64,000 nt of DNA, from NCBI GenBank assembly GCA_963830775.1, contig CAWHNT010000001.1:97413-161412 (forward strand), given 5' to 3'. Position numbers and translations under genes: made by a program. The number at the start of each line of letters is the position of its first letter. Position 1 is the stretch's first letter. This document shows positions 26,781 through 35,150 of the stretch, one piece after another. Origin of the DNA: CAWHNT01 sp963830775 (lineage in GTDB: Bacteria; Pseudomonadota; Alphaproteobacteria; Geminicoccales; Geminicoccaceae). Under the pieces are notes generated by a model. It was not told where the DNA came from and did no database searches. It was given only the letters and a program-made list of their open reading frames with translations.

Positions 26781-27635
26781 CTAATTCGCCATCAGCACCG
26801 GCAGCTCGGAACGGGCCAGAATGTGGCTGGTGGCCCCGCCGAAGATCATCTGCCGCAACCGGCTCTGGGTATAGGCACCCTTGACGATGAGATCCGCCCC
26901 CATGGCGGTGGCCTCCTCCAGGATCGCCTGGCCGGGGCCGCGGTCGCCCCCCGATGCCTCGCGATGCTCGGCCTCGAGCCCGTTGCGGCGCAGGTTGTGC
27001 GCAAGCTCGGCACCCGACGGGCCCGGCACCATGCCGCGCTGGGTCGAGAGCACGACGATCCGGCGCGCCCGGCGCAGGATCGGCATGGCAAAGGCCACGG
27101 TGCGCGCAGTCTCGGTGCTGCCGTTCCAGCCGATCAGCACCTCCTCGCCCAGCTTGGCGGGCGGGCGCGGCGGGGCGATGAGCAACGGCCGCCCGGCCTC
27201 GAACAGGGCCGTCTCCAAGGCCGCCATGCTGGGCGAGACGGCATCCGGCAGCGGCCGCCCCACCACCAGCACGTCGAAGATCCGCCCCCAGCTCCCGAGC
27301 ACGGCATCGGCACTGCCGGACTCGATCCGCCAGTCGGCGCACAGGCCCGACGCAGCCCCGCTGCCCGGGCGCTGCAGGCCGTTCGTGGCCATGAACTCCT
27401 CGAACACCTGCCGCGCCCGCTCGGCCCGCTCGCGGGCCTCGCGCTCGAAGCCGGCGACGAGGTCGGGTGCCGCGGCCACGAAGCCATCGGCGCCGGCCGC
27501 GATGATGTCGGGCTGACCCGGCCGGACATGCAACGCCTCGATATAGCCGTCGAACGCGCGGCCCACATGGAGCGCGCAGGCGAGCACGGAATCGAGCACC
27601 GGGCTGAGCTCGAGATTGACGAGGATCGTTCGCAT
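26781..27635 (-). CDS. Universal stress protein family, tandem-domain
   Basis: About 284 residues from the ATG at 27635, which has GGAGG 8 nt upstream. The second half carries a complete Usp core: EEVLIGWNGSTETARTVAFA, then GADLIVKGAYTQSRLRQMIF and GGATSHILARSELPVLM, including the G-2X-G-9X-G(S/T) ATP-type loop. The first half (MRTILVNLELSPVLDSVLAC) is a degenerate Usp repeat. It is a cytoplasmic stress protein of unknown partner. Divergent or operon partners are not evident; a nitrilase-like gene lies upstream on the same strand. Confidence 0.86.
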   Translation of the reverse strand: MRTILVNLELSPVLDSVLACALHVGRAFDGYIEALHVRPGQPDIIAAGADGFVAAAPDLVAGFEREARERAERARQVFEEFMATNGLQRPGSGAASGLCADWRIESGSADAVLGSWGRIFDVLVVGRPLPDAVSPSMAALETALFEAGRPLLIAPPRPPAKLGEEVLIGWNGSTETARTVAFAMPILRRARRIVVLSTQRGMVPGPSGAELAHNLRRNGLEAEHREASGGDRGPGQAILEEATAMGADLIVKGAYTQSRLRQMIFGGATSHILARSELPVLMAN

Positions 27636-27726
27636 GGCGAGGGCCTCCAAGGGGTGCCGCCGCCACCGGCCGGACACCCTCCCTGCCGCACATTGTCGGC
27701 GTGCTGACGCAAGGTGCAAGCCTGCG

Positions 27727-28506
27727 CTAGAGCGGCGTATCCGCGTCCGCGGGCGTGACCGCGGTGATGCGGTGGTAGAGCCGCGGCCGGCGGTCGCGCA
27801 GGGCCGGAGCCGGAGGCGGCGGCTCGCCCAGGTCGGCCGTGATCAGCGGTATGCCGGAAGCGACCCGCGCCAGGGTCCGCCCGGTCCGGTCCAGCACCAT
27901 GGCCGGGACCGCGGGGTCGGCGCTCGCGTAGGCGAGCGCGCAATGGTTCTCCGCGGCCCGTGCCGCAAGCAGCAGCCGCACACGCTCCGGCTCCACCCCG
28001 GACGCACCGGCCACCGCCAGGAAGTCGCAGCCGATTAGGCACAGCGCACGTGCGGCTTCCGGAAACTCGAGGTCGTAGCCGCAAAGGAGGCCCAGCCGGC
28101 GGCCGGCGAGCGGCATGCAGGAGAGCCATTGGCCGCGGCCGAAGCGCTCGCGCTCGGCATGCCGGTCCAGGTGCGCGCGGCGGTAGTTGGCGAGCGCCGT
28201 GCCGGCACCGTCGACGAGCTGGAGGCTATCGTAGTTGATGCCGGTGCAGCGCTCGACATAGCCGTAGACCATGGCAATGCCGAGCTCGGCCGCGAGTGCC
28301 CGCATGGCACTGGGCCCCGGCCCATCGGATGGCTCGGCCGCGGCCGCGATGGCACTCTCGCTCTCGGCAGTCCCGGCCAGGAAGCGTTGGGGCAGCACCA
28401 GCAGGTTCGCTCCTGCCGCCGAGGCGGCCGACGCCAGCTTATGGGCGGTGCTCAGCACGTCCTCGCGCGTGGACGCGGGTGCCACCTGTGCTGCCGCGAT
28501 GCGCAT
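27727..28506 (-). CDS. Nitrilase-superfamily protein with altered catalytic triad
   Basis: About 259 residues from the ATG at 28506, with GGAGG just upstream. The fold is that of carbon-nitrogen hydrolases: MRIAAAQVAP, LLVLPQRFLAG, NYRRAHLDRH and LGLLCGYDLEFPEAARAL. The family uses a Glu-Lys-Cys triad. The Cys is present in CGYD, but the Glu expected in the lvxPE motif is Gln (LPQ) and the Lys expected in YRKxHL is Arg (YRRAHL). The codons are unambiguous (CAA and CGC), so the enzyme may be inactive or act differently. A tandem 13-bp repeat lies just upstream. Substrate is unknown. Confidence 0.8.
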   Translation of the reverse strand: MRIAAAQVAPASTREDVLSTAHKLASAASAAGANLLVLPQRFLAGTAESESAIAAAAEPSDGPGPSAMRALAAELGIAMVYGYVERCTGINYDSLQLVDGAGTALANYRRAHLDRHAERERFGRGQWLSCMPLAGRRLGLLCGYDLEFPEAARALCLIGCDFLAVAGASGVEPERVRLLLAARAAENHCALAYASADPAVPAMVLDRTGRTLARVASGIPLITADLGEPPPPAPALRDRRPRLYHRITAVTPADADTPL

Positions 28507-28520
28507 GCCGCCTCCACATG

Positions 28521-28546
28521 GCCAGTTAATGAAGCCAGTTAATGAA
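28521..28546. repeat. Tandem 13-bp direct repeat in nitrilase promoter region
   Basis: GCCAGTTAATGAA occurs twice head-to-tail (28521-28533 and 28534-28546), 15 bp upstream of the nitrilase-like start. Its CAGTTAAT core also forms each arm of the palindrome at 42818-42841. It looks like a repeated protein-binding site, but no regulator is identified. Confidence 0.55.
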
Positions 28547-28641
28547 ATGTCATCCAGCCGCAAAGCAGGCGCCACCTCGAGCCTCTATATAAGCGTTCAC
28601 CGCGCGACGCCTCCCCGCCGCGCAGCATGAGAGGTTCAGCA

Positions 28642-30179
28642 ATGGCAGAGATGCACAGGCCGTCCCAGGGACGCACGGCGCGCTTCCGCGCTGCACTTCT
28701 GGGCTCGGTCGCCATTCTCGGGCTTGGCCTGGTTGCCATCGAGCAGCCGGCCTGGAGCCAGGGCTCGCCACCGCCCGCCAACGCCAACGTGGCCGCCGTC
28801 CAGGACGAAGGCTACGCCGATCTTGCGGCAGCCGTGATGCCCGCCGTCGTCAACGTGCAGATCGAGAGCACGGGCGAGGGCGGCGATCGCCCTGCCCGGA
28901 CGCCATTCGACGATCCCGACATGCGCCGCTTCTTCGAGCGCTTCTTCGGGCAGATGCCGGAGGGTGCCCGCCCGCAGCAGCGGCCACCGCGCAGCAGCAG
29001 CAGCAGCGCAAGGTAATGGGCGAGGGCTCGGGCTTCGTCATCAGCCCCGACGGCTACATCGTCACCAACAACCACGTCGCCGGCAACGCGTCGAAGATCA
29101 CGGTGACGATGAGCGACGGCACCGATTACCCGGCCACCCTCAAGGGTGCCGACGAGAAGACCGACCTGGCGCTGATCAAGATCGAGGCCGACAAGCCCCT
29201 GCCCTACATCACCTTCGGCAACAGCGACCTCGTGCGGCCGGGCCAGAAGGTGATCGCGGTCGGCAACCCGTTCGGCCTCGGCGGCACCGTCACGGCCGGC
29301 ATCGTCTCGGCCGTCGGCCGCGAGATCGGCAGCGGTCCTTATGACGACTTCCTGCAGATCGACGCGCCCATCAACCGCGGCAACTCGGGCGGGCCCACCT
29401 TCAACCTCAAGGGCGAGGTGATCGGGGTCAACACCGCCATCTTCTCGCCTTCGGGCGGCAGCATCGGCATCGGCTTCGCCATCGCCTCGAACCAGGTGAA
29501 GCAGGTGATCGACGACCTGCGCGACGACGGCAAGGTCGACCGCGGCTGGCTGGGAGTCGCCATCCAGGGCGTCGACGAGGACCTCGCCAAGGCGCTCAGG
29601 CTCGACAAGCCGCGCGGAGCCCTGGTGAGCCGGGTCGAGGACGGCAGCCCGGCGCAGAAGGCCGGCGTGCGTCGTGGCGACGTGGTGCTCGACTTCAACG
29701 GCAAGCCGATCGAGCGCGTGGGCGAGCTCAGCCGGGCAGTGGCGTCGGTCGACGCCGGCACCCGGGCCGAGGTCGTGGTCTGGCGCGACGGCAAGCAGGA
29801 GACCCTGCGCGCCGAGATCGGCAAGATGCCGACCGAGCAGCAGGTGGCGACCGCCACGCCCGAGGAGTCCGAGGCCGACCAGCCCCGCCTCGGCGTGAGC
29901 CTCGCCCCCCTGACGGCCGACACCCGCCAGCAGCTCGGCATCGAGGAGAAGGTGGACGGGGTGGTCGTGACCGACGTGGCACCGGACAGCCCGGCCGACG
30001 CCAAGGGCCTGCAGCCCGGTGACATCATCCTGAGCGTGGACCAGAAGGCGGTGAAGGATCCCCGCCAGGTGTCCGAGGCGGTCCGCAAGGCCCGCGCTGA
30101 CGGCCACTCCACGGTCCTGCTCCTGATCATGCGCGAGGGTCAGCAAATCTTCGAGGCAGTGCCGCTCGCGACCTCGTAA
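28642..30179 (+). CDS. degP: Periplasmic serine protease/chaperone, Do family (one frameshift)
   Basis: The ATG at 28642 (AGAGG upstream) opens a signal peptide (AALLGSVAILGLGLVAIEQP, then WSQ) and a DegP N-terminus with RFFERFFGQ. The frame breaks at about 28,980-28,990 in a CAG-rich stretch and resumes as RKVMGEGSGFVISPDGYIV. The protease triad is His in TNNHVAGN, Asp in EKTDLALIKI and Ser in NRGNSGGPTFNL. Two PDZ domains follow (about GWLGVAIQGVDEDLAK and RLGVSLAPL). It degrades or refolds damaged periplasmic proteins. A two-component system lies directly downstream, separated by a strong terminator; in other alphaproteobacteria this pairing often reflects envelope-stress control. The indel is probably a sequence error. 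Confidence 0.9.
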
Positions 30180-30205
30180 GGGCAGCCGTCAACCCTGCTC
30201 TGCTC

Positions 30206-30233
30206 GTCACCCCCGCCTCCGGGCGGGGGTGAC
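30206..30233 (+). terminator. Strong hairpin after degP
   Basis: A perfect 12-bp stem, GTCACCCCCGCC and GGCGGGGGTGAC, with a TCCG tetraloop starts 27 bp after the degP stop. TGCTC/CGAGCA flanks can extend the stem over a small bulge. There is no T-run, but stability and position indicate a terminator. Confidence 0.7.
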
Positions 30234-30319
30234 AGAACGAGCATGGTGGGCGGGAGTCGCAGCGTCCTTGCTGCGCGGATGCCGACCTAAGCCAACGTTC
30301 TCCAACCGGAGGTGCAGCG

Positions 30320-31015
30320 ATGCGCCTGCTGATCATCGAGGACGACCGCGACGCAGCCAGCTATATGGAGAAGGGGCTGAAGGAGAGCGGTCACGCCGTG
30401 GATGCCGTGCATAGTGGCCGCGAAGGCCTCTTGATGGCCGCCGGCGGCGAGTACGACGTCCTGATCGTGGACCGGATGCTGCCCGAGCTCGACGGGCTCA
30501 GCCTGGTCCGTACGCTGCGCGCCACCAACAACCAGACGCCGGTGCTCTTCCTCTCGGCCCTCGGCCAGGTCGACGACCGGGTGAAGGGTCTGCGCAGCGG
30601 CGGCGACGACTATCTCTCGAAGCCTTATGCCTTCTCCGAGCTGCTGGCGCGGATCAAATCGCTGGGCCGCCGCCGCCACGGGCCCATGCCGACCGGCCCC
30701 GAGACCGTGCTGCGCTACGACGACCTGGTGATGGATCTCCTGGGCCGGCGGGTCGAGCGCGGCGGGCGCGAGATCGACCTCCAGCCGCGCGAGTTCAAGC
30801 TTCTGGAGACCCTGCTCCGCCATGCCGGCCAGGTGATGACCCGGACCATGCTGCTGGAGAAGGTCTGGGACTACCGCTTCGACCCGCAGACCAACGTGAT
30901 CGACGTCCATATCAGCCGTCTCAGGCAGAAGATCGACCGCGGCTTCGCCCACCCCCTCATCCACACCGTGCGCGGTGCGGGATACAGCCTCCGTGCCCCG
31001 GACAAGGCTGCTTGA
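30320..31015 (+). CDS. OmpR-family response regulator
   Basis: A 231-residue regulator with GGAGG before the ATG. The receiver has LLIIEDD, the phosphoacceptor Asp in VLIVDRMLPELDG (about residue 51) and Lys in YLSKPYAF. The C-terminal winged helix ends VIDVHISRLRQKID and HTVRGAGYSLR. It overlaps the start of the histidine kinase gene. Similarity to the QseB/TctD/CreB-like class is evident, but the signal is unknown. The neighbouring degP is a plausible target. Confidence 0.92.
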   Translation: MRLLIIEDDRDAASYMEKGLKESGHAVDAVHSGREGLLMAAGGEYDVLIVDRMLPELDGLSLVRTLRATNNQTPVLFLSALGQVDDRVKGLRSGGDDYLSKPYAFSELLARIKSLGRRRHGPMPTGPETVLRYDDLVMDLLGRRVERGGREIDLQPREFKLLETLLRHAGQVMTRTMLLEKVWDYRFDPQTNVIDVHISRLRQKIDRGFAHPLIHTVRGAGYSLRAPDKAA

Positions 31016-32471
31016 CACCTCGACCTTCCGGCTGACGGTCCTCTACGTAGGACTGTTCAGCCTGTCGGCCCTGGCGCTGCTGTGGATGGTCTACGTCCTC
31101 AGCGCCCGGTTCATGGACGACCAGATCGAGGAGGCGATCCGCGAGGACGTGGCGGGCCTCCACCTCTACATCCAAGCTCCTGCGATCGACGCCCTGCAGG
31201 AGGTGATCCAGCGGCGCTCCGAGCGCGAGCCGGCGCTGAAGAGCATCTACTCCCTGGTCGACTTCGCGCACCGGCCAGCTCCTGGCCGGGCACGACCTGC
31301 CGTCCTCGATCTGGCGCTGGTCGGAAGCCGACCAGCTCGTCCGCTTCCAGGTCCCGGTCGAGGAGACCGCCAAGTCCGGCAAGGAGATGCACCATGCCGT
31401 GGCGCAGCTGGTCGCCGATCGACGGCCGCTATCCTGCTCCTCGTCGGCCGCGACATCCAGGACCGCCTGAACACGCTGCGCATCATCCGCATCTCGGTCG
31501 CGATCGGCACCGGGCTGATGCTGGTCCTGGGCGTGGTCGGCGGCTACGTGATGAGCCGCTGGATGCTGCGCCGGCTCGACGTGATCAACCGGACCACCAG
31601 CCGGATCATGGCCGGCGACCTCAGCCGCCGGATCGAGGTCAGCGACACCGACGACGAGTTCGACGAGCTCGGCCGCAACGTGAACCTGATGCTGGACCGC
31701 ATCGACCGCCTGCTCGCCGGCATGCGCCAGGTCACCGACGACATCGCCCACGACCTGAGGACACCCTTGAGCCGCCTGCGCTCCAGGATCGAGCTCGGGA
31801 TGATGCGCGACCTGTCGCAGGAGGAGACCCGCGAGCTCCTGGAGGCCACGATCCGCGACGCCGACGGCCTGATCGAGACCTTCAACGCCCTTCTCAGCAT
31901 CGCCCGTGCCGAGGCCGGCAGCCAGCGCACCGAGTGGGAGGCGATCGACCTCTCCGAGGTGGTGAGCGAGGTGTTCGAGCTCTACGAGCCGCTGGCCGAG
32001 GAGAACGGCATCGAGCTCACCGCGGAGACCGAGCCGCACGTCACCACCCTGGGCTCCCGTCAGCTCGTGGCCCAGGCGATCGCCAACCTCACCGACAACG
32101 CGATCAAGTACACGCCCGCCGGCGGGCGCGTCTGGCTGCGCACCCGCGCCCGCCCCGCCCCGCAGGTGGAGGTCGCCGACACCGGCCCCGGCATCCCGCC
32201 CGACCAGCGCGAGCATGCCAAGGCCCGCTTCGTCCGCCTGGATGCCACCCGCGGCACCCCCGGCAGCGGCCTGGGCCTCAGCCTGGTCGACGCCGTCGCC
32301 AAGCTCCACGACGCCAGGCTCGAGCTCGGCGACCGCGAGCCAGGCGGGCTCAAGGTACTGCTCACCTTCCAACCTTCGCCATCCCCGATGCACGAGCGCC
32401 CGATCCACACGCCGGAAATCCCCACCGGTTACGCTGGTTCGGGCCTGGCAACGGATGGGCCGGCCAGCTGA
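30996..32471 (+). CDS. HAMP-containing sensor histidine kinase (two compensating frameshifts)
   Basis: About 490 residues. A first membrane helix (VLYVGLFSLSALALLWMVYV) is followed by a periplasmic sensor domain, a second helix (ISVAIGTGLMLVLGVVGGYV), HAMP, and HisKA with the His in DDIAHDLRTPLSRLR. The ATPase has NLTDNAIKYTPAGG, DTGPGIPPDQ and GSGLGLSLV. Within the periplasmic domain the frame is displaced between about 31,262 and 31,430. The intended text, GQLLAGHDLPSSIWRW and VRFQVPVEETAKSGKEM, is in another frame and returns before LLLVGRDIQDRL. Two indels so close suggest sequence error. GTG at 30996 or 30975 may be the start; either overlaps the response-regulator gene. Confidence 0.86.
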   Translation, partial: PRTRLLDTSTFRLTVLYVGLFSLSALALLWMVYVLSARFMDDQIEEAIREDVAGLHLYIQAPAIDALQEVIQRRSEREPALKSIYSLVDFAHRPAPGRARPAVLDLALVGSRPARPLPGPGRGDRQVRQGDAPCRGAAGRRSTAAILLLVGRDIQDRLNTLRIIRISVAIGTGLMLVLGVVGGYVMSRWMLRRLDVINRTTSRIMAGDLSRRIEVSDTDDEFDELGRNVNLMLDRIDRLLAGMRQVTDDIAHDLRTPLSRLRSRIELGMMRDLSQEETRELLEATIRDADGLIETFNALLSIARAEAGSQRTEWEAIDLSEVVSEVFELYEPLAEENGIELTAETEPHVTTLGSRQLVAQAIANLTDNAIKYTPAGGRVWLRTRARPAPQVEVADTGPGIPPDQREHAKARFVRLDATRGTPGSGLGLSLVDAVAKLHDARLELGDREPGGLKVLLTFQPSPSPMHERPIHTPEIPTGYAGSGLATDGPAS

Positions 32472-32585
32472 CGCTTCTACCGGCAGCTCGCAGGATCAGG
32501 GCTCAACGGTTGCATCGCGCCAGCCGGCGGCGCATGTCTCTTGAGGTCGGGGACCCGTGCCCCGTCCACCGGCACAGGACCTGCC

Positions 32586-33323
32586 ATGTCGTCGCCCGCG
32601 GGCATCCAGCGCTTCTACAGCACCGACATCGCCCCCTGCCCCTATCTCGAGGGGCGGGAGGAGCGCCGGCTCGTGGCCCTCACCTCGGCCGCCGACGAGG
32701 GCGAGCATCTCGACCTCCTCACCGAGACCGGCTTCCGGCGCTCGCAGAACTTCCTCTACAAGCCCGTCTGCCCGAGCTGCCGGTCCTGCATCCCGGTCCG
32801 GATCGTGGCCGACCGGTTCGAGCCGTCGCGCAACTTCCGCCGTATCCTGCGGCGCAACGCCCATCTGACGGCCGTCGAGCAGCCGGCCCGCGCCACGCTG
32901 GAGCAGTTCGGCCTCTTCCGCCGCTACCTGCTCTCGCGCCACGCCGAGGGCGGCATGACCCGCATGGGCTGGGAGGCCTACCGCGACATGGTCGAGGTCT
33001 CCCCCGCCACGACCCGCCTGGTCGAGTTCCGCGACCCTGAGGGCCGCCTGATGGGGGCGAGCCTCACCGACTACATCCGTTCCGGCCTCTCCGGCGTCTA
33101 CAAGTTCTTCGAGCCGGACGACGACCGCCTGTCCCTCGGCACCTTCATCATCCTCTGGCACATCGCCCGCGCCCGCGAGCTCGGCCTGCCCTACGTCTAT
33201 CTGGGCTATCTGATCCGCGAATGCCGCAAGATGTCGTACAAGGCCCGCTTCGCACCCCTGGAGCAGCTCGAGAACGCCTTCTGGGCGGAGGTTGAGCAGG
33301 ACGCGGGCGCCATGGATGGCTGA
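32586..33323 (+). CDS. bpt: Aspartate/glutamate leucyltransferase (N-end rule)
   Basis: A 245-residue member of the arginyl/leucyl transferase family. It opens RFYSTDIAPCPYLEGR, has the Cys motif KPVCPSCRSCIPVRI near the N-terminus, and the conserved YLGYLIRECRKMSYKARF near the C-terminus. Bpt attaches leucine to N-terminal Asp/Glu of proteins, creating degrons for ClpS-ClpAP. The ATG at 32586 has AGGA upstream. The classical bacterial L/F transferase gene aat is 4 kb downstream, so both N-degron writers are in this region. Confidence 0.92.
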   Translation: MSSPAGIQRFYSTDIAPCPYLEGREERRLVALTSAADEGEHLDLLTETGFRRSQNFLYKPVCPSCRSCIPVRIVADRFEPSRNFRRILRRNAHLTAVEQPARATLEQFGLFRRYLLSRHAEGGMTRMGWEAYRDMVEVSPATTRLVEFRDPEGRLMGASLTDYIRSGLSGVYKFFEPDDDRLSLGTFIILWHIARARELGLPYVYLGYLIRECRKMSYKARFAPLEQLENAFWAEVEQDAGAMDG

Positions 33324-33406
33324 CGAGGCCTGATCACCTCCGCTGCCTTGATGCCCGGCACTGCCGGTACCACTGTTGCCCCCGTCAGCGGCGCGGGGGA
33401 GACGGC

Positions 33407-34405
33407 ATGGACGAGCAGTTTCGGGCACTCGTGCTCGACCAGGAGAGCGGCAGGACCGTGTGGCGCTTCGAGGACCTGCCGGTCTCCGCTCTGCCTGCGG
33501 GCGAGGTTCTGGTCGAGGTCGCCTACTCGACCCTGAACTACAAGGACGGCCTCGCCATCACCGGGGCCGGCAAGATCGTCCGCCAGTTCCCGTTCGTCCC
33601 CGGCATCGACTTCGCCGGCACCGTGCGGGAGTCGACCGACCAGCGCTACCAGCCCGGCGACAAGGTCGTGCTCACCGGCTGGGGCGTGGGCGAGCGGCAC
33701 TGGGGCGGCCTGGCCCAGCTCGCCCGGGTCAAGGCCGACTGGCTGGTCCCCCTCCCCGAAGGCATGGGCCTGGACGAGGCGATGGCGATCGGCACCGCCG
33801 GCTTCACCGCCATGCTGGCCGTCATGGCCCTCGAGCGGGAGGGGATCGACCCCGGCCGCGGCGAGGTCGTGGTCACCGGTGCCGCGGGTGGTGTGGGCAG
33901 CATTGCCGTGGCCCTGCTCGCCAAGGCCGGCTTCAAAGTCGTGGCCTCGACCGGGCGTCGCGAGCTCGACACCTATCTCAAGGAACTGGGTGCCGCCGAG
34001 GTCGTCGACCGCAGCCTCTTCACCGAGGCCTCGAAGGCGCCGCTCGATTCCGCCCGCTGGGCCGGCGGCATCGACACCGTCGGCGGCGACACGCTCGTCA
34101 ACCTGCTGAAGGCGCTCCAGTACCGTGGCGTGGTCGCGGCCTGCGGCCTCGCCGGCGGGGCTACCTTCAACGGCACCGTCTTCCCCTTCATCCTCCGCGG
34201 GGCTCGCCTGATCGGCATCAATTCCGTCCTCTCGCCCCTGCCGGAGCGCCAGGAGGCTTGGTCCCGCCTCGCCCGCGACCTCGACCGCGCCAAGCTCAAG
34301 GCGGTCACCCGGCTGGTGCCGTTGAGCGAGGCCCCGAAGCTGGCAGCCGACTTCCTCAAAGGTGCCGTCAAGGGCCGCCTCGTCGTCGACGTGCGCGCCT
34401 CGTGA
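33407..34405 (+). CDS. acuI: Acrylyl-CoA reductase/quinone oxidoreductase, YhdH/AcuI family
   Basis: A 332-residue zinc-independent medium-chain dehydrogenase. YSTLNYKDGLAITGAGKIVR and PFVPGIDFAGTV are YhdH/AcuI landmarks; the NADPH-binding loop is VVVTGAAGGVGSIAVALLAK. AcuI reduces acryloyl-CoA to propionyl-CoA and detoxifies acrylate, for instance after DMSP cleavage. Assignment to AcuI rather than a generic quinone reductase rests on overall likeness. It lies alone between bpt and accB on the same strand. Confidence 0.88.
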   Translation: MDEQFRALVLDQESGRTVWRFEDLPVSALPAGEVLVEVAYSTLNYKDGLAITGAGKIVRQFPFVPGIDFAGTVRESTDQRYQPGDKVVLTGWGVGERHWGGLAQLARVKADWLVPLPEGMGLDEAMAIGTAGFTAMLAVMALEREGIDPGRGEVVVTGAAGGVGSIAVALLAKAGFKVVASTGRRELDTYLKELGAAEVVDRSLFTEASKAPLDSARWAGGIDTVGGDTLVNLLKALQYRGVVAACGLAGGATFNGTVFPFILRGARLIGINSVLSPLPERQEAWSRLARDLDRAKLKAVTRLVPLSEAPKLAADFLKGAVKGRLVVDVRAS

Positions 34406-34689
34406 CGCGTTGAGGATCGACTCCCGAGATCGACCGGAGCGCCAGCGCAGGAGGTAAGTGCCCGGCGGGCCACGCGGCGCACATAACCGCACCGGTGTTG
34501 TTGCGCTGCAATGCAGGCGTGCGTATATCGCGGCCGGTCAGAGTGGCGGCAACGACCCGCCTCGCGACGCTCGTCCCGACGACACTGACGGGAACCCGTT
34601 CCCTGCCCCCGGCATTCTTGGGGGCTGGAATGCTCGACAAGCCCGGGTCCAGCATCCGCTCTACAGGGGCCACAGGAACACGCCGACGC
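34406..34689. other. Intergenic region upstream of accB
   Basis: This 284-bp gap holds no recognisable gene. In many alphaproteobacteria aroQ stands directly before accB, but no 3-dehydroquinate dehydratase sequence is visible here in any frame. It probably contains the accBC promoter, which could not be placed. Confidence 0.4.
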
Positions 34690-35142
34690 ATGCCCAGCAT
34701 CGACATCGACCCGAGCTATATTGAGCGGCTTGCGGAGCTGCTGCTGCGGACGGGGCTGACCGAGATCGAGATCGCCCAGGGCGAGGCCCGGATCCGCGTC
34801 GCCAAGCAGGTGGTCACCACAATCGAGCACGGGGTCCAGATGCCGGGTCCGGCCGTGCCCGCAGCCGCGGCAGCGTCGCCCGCGGCCGCGGCACCCGAGG
34901 CCATGGCCGCGGGCACCATCACCTCGCCCATGGTGGGCACGGCCTACCTCTCCGGCGAGCCCGGCGCGGCGCCGTTCGTGAGCACCGGCGAGACGGTGAA
35001 GGAAGGCCAGACCCTCCTCATCATCGAGGCCATGAAGGTCATGAACGCGATCCGCGCCCCGCGCGCCGGTCGCATCGGGCGGATCTTCATCGAGAACGCG
35101 GCGCCGGTCGAGTATGGCGAGCCGCTCCTCGTGCTCGAGTAG
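34690..35142 (+). CDS. accB: Biotin carboxyl carrier protein of acetyl-CoA carboxylase
   Basis: A 150-residue protein with an N-terminal helical domain (YIERLAELLLRTGLTEIEIA), an Ala/Pro-rich hinge (AVPAAAAASPAAAAPEAM) and a biotinyl domain with the biotinylated Lys in IIEAMKVMNAI. It carries carboxyl-biotin between AccC and AccAD in fatty-acid synthesis. ATG at 34690. accC starts 8 bp after its stop; the pair forms the usual accBC operon. Confidence 0.94.
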   Translation: MPSIDIDPSYIERLAELLLRTGLTEIEIAQGEARIRVAKQVVTTIEHGVQMPGPAVPAAAAASPAAAAPEAMAAGTITSPMVGTAYLSGEPGAAPFVSTGETVKEGQTLLIIEAMKVMNAIRAPRAGRIGRIFIENAAPVEYGEPLLVLE

Positions 35143-35150
35143 GGCGCCCC

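Noticed and set aside
28980..29012. CAG-rich run in degP as a programmed slippage site
   Set aside because: The shift needed is near its 5' edge, and DegP elsewhere has no such recoding. A sequence error in a low-complexity stretch is simpler.
29700..30150. Long minus-strand frames opposite degP
   Set aside because: They are antisense shadows of the PDZ-encoding region without motifs.
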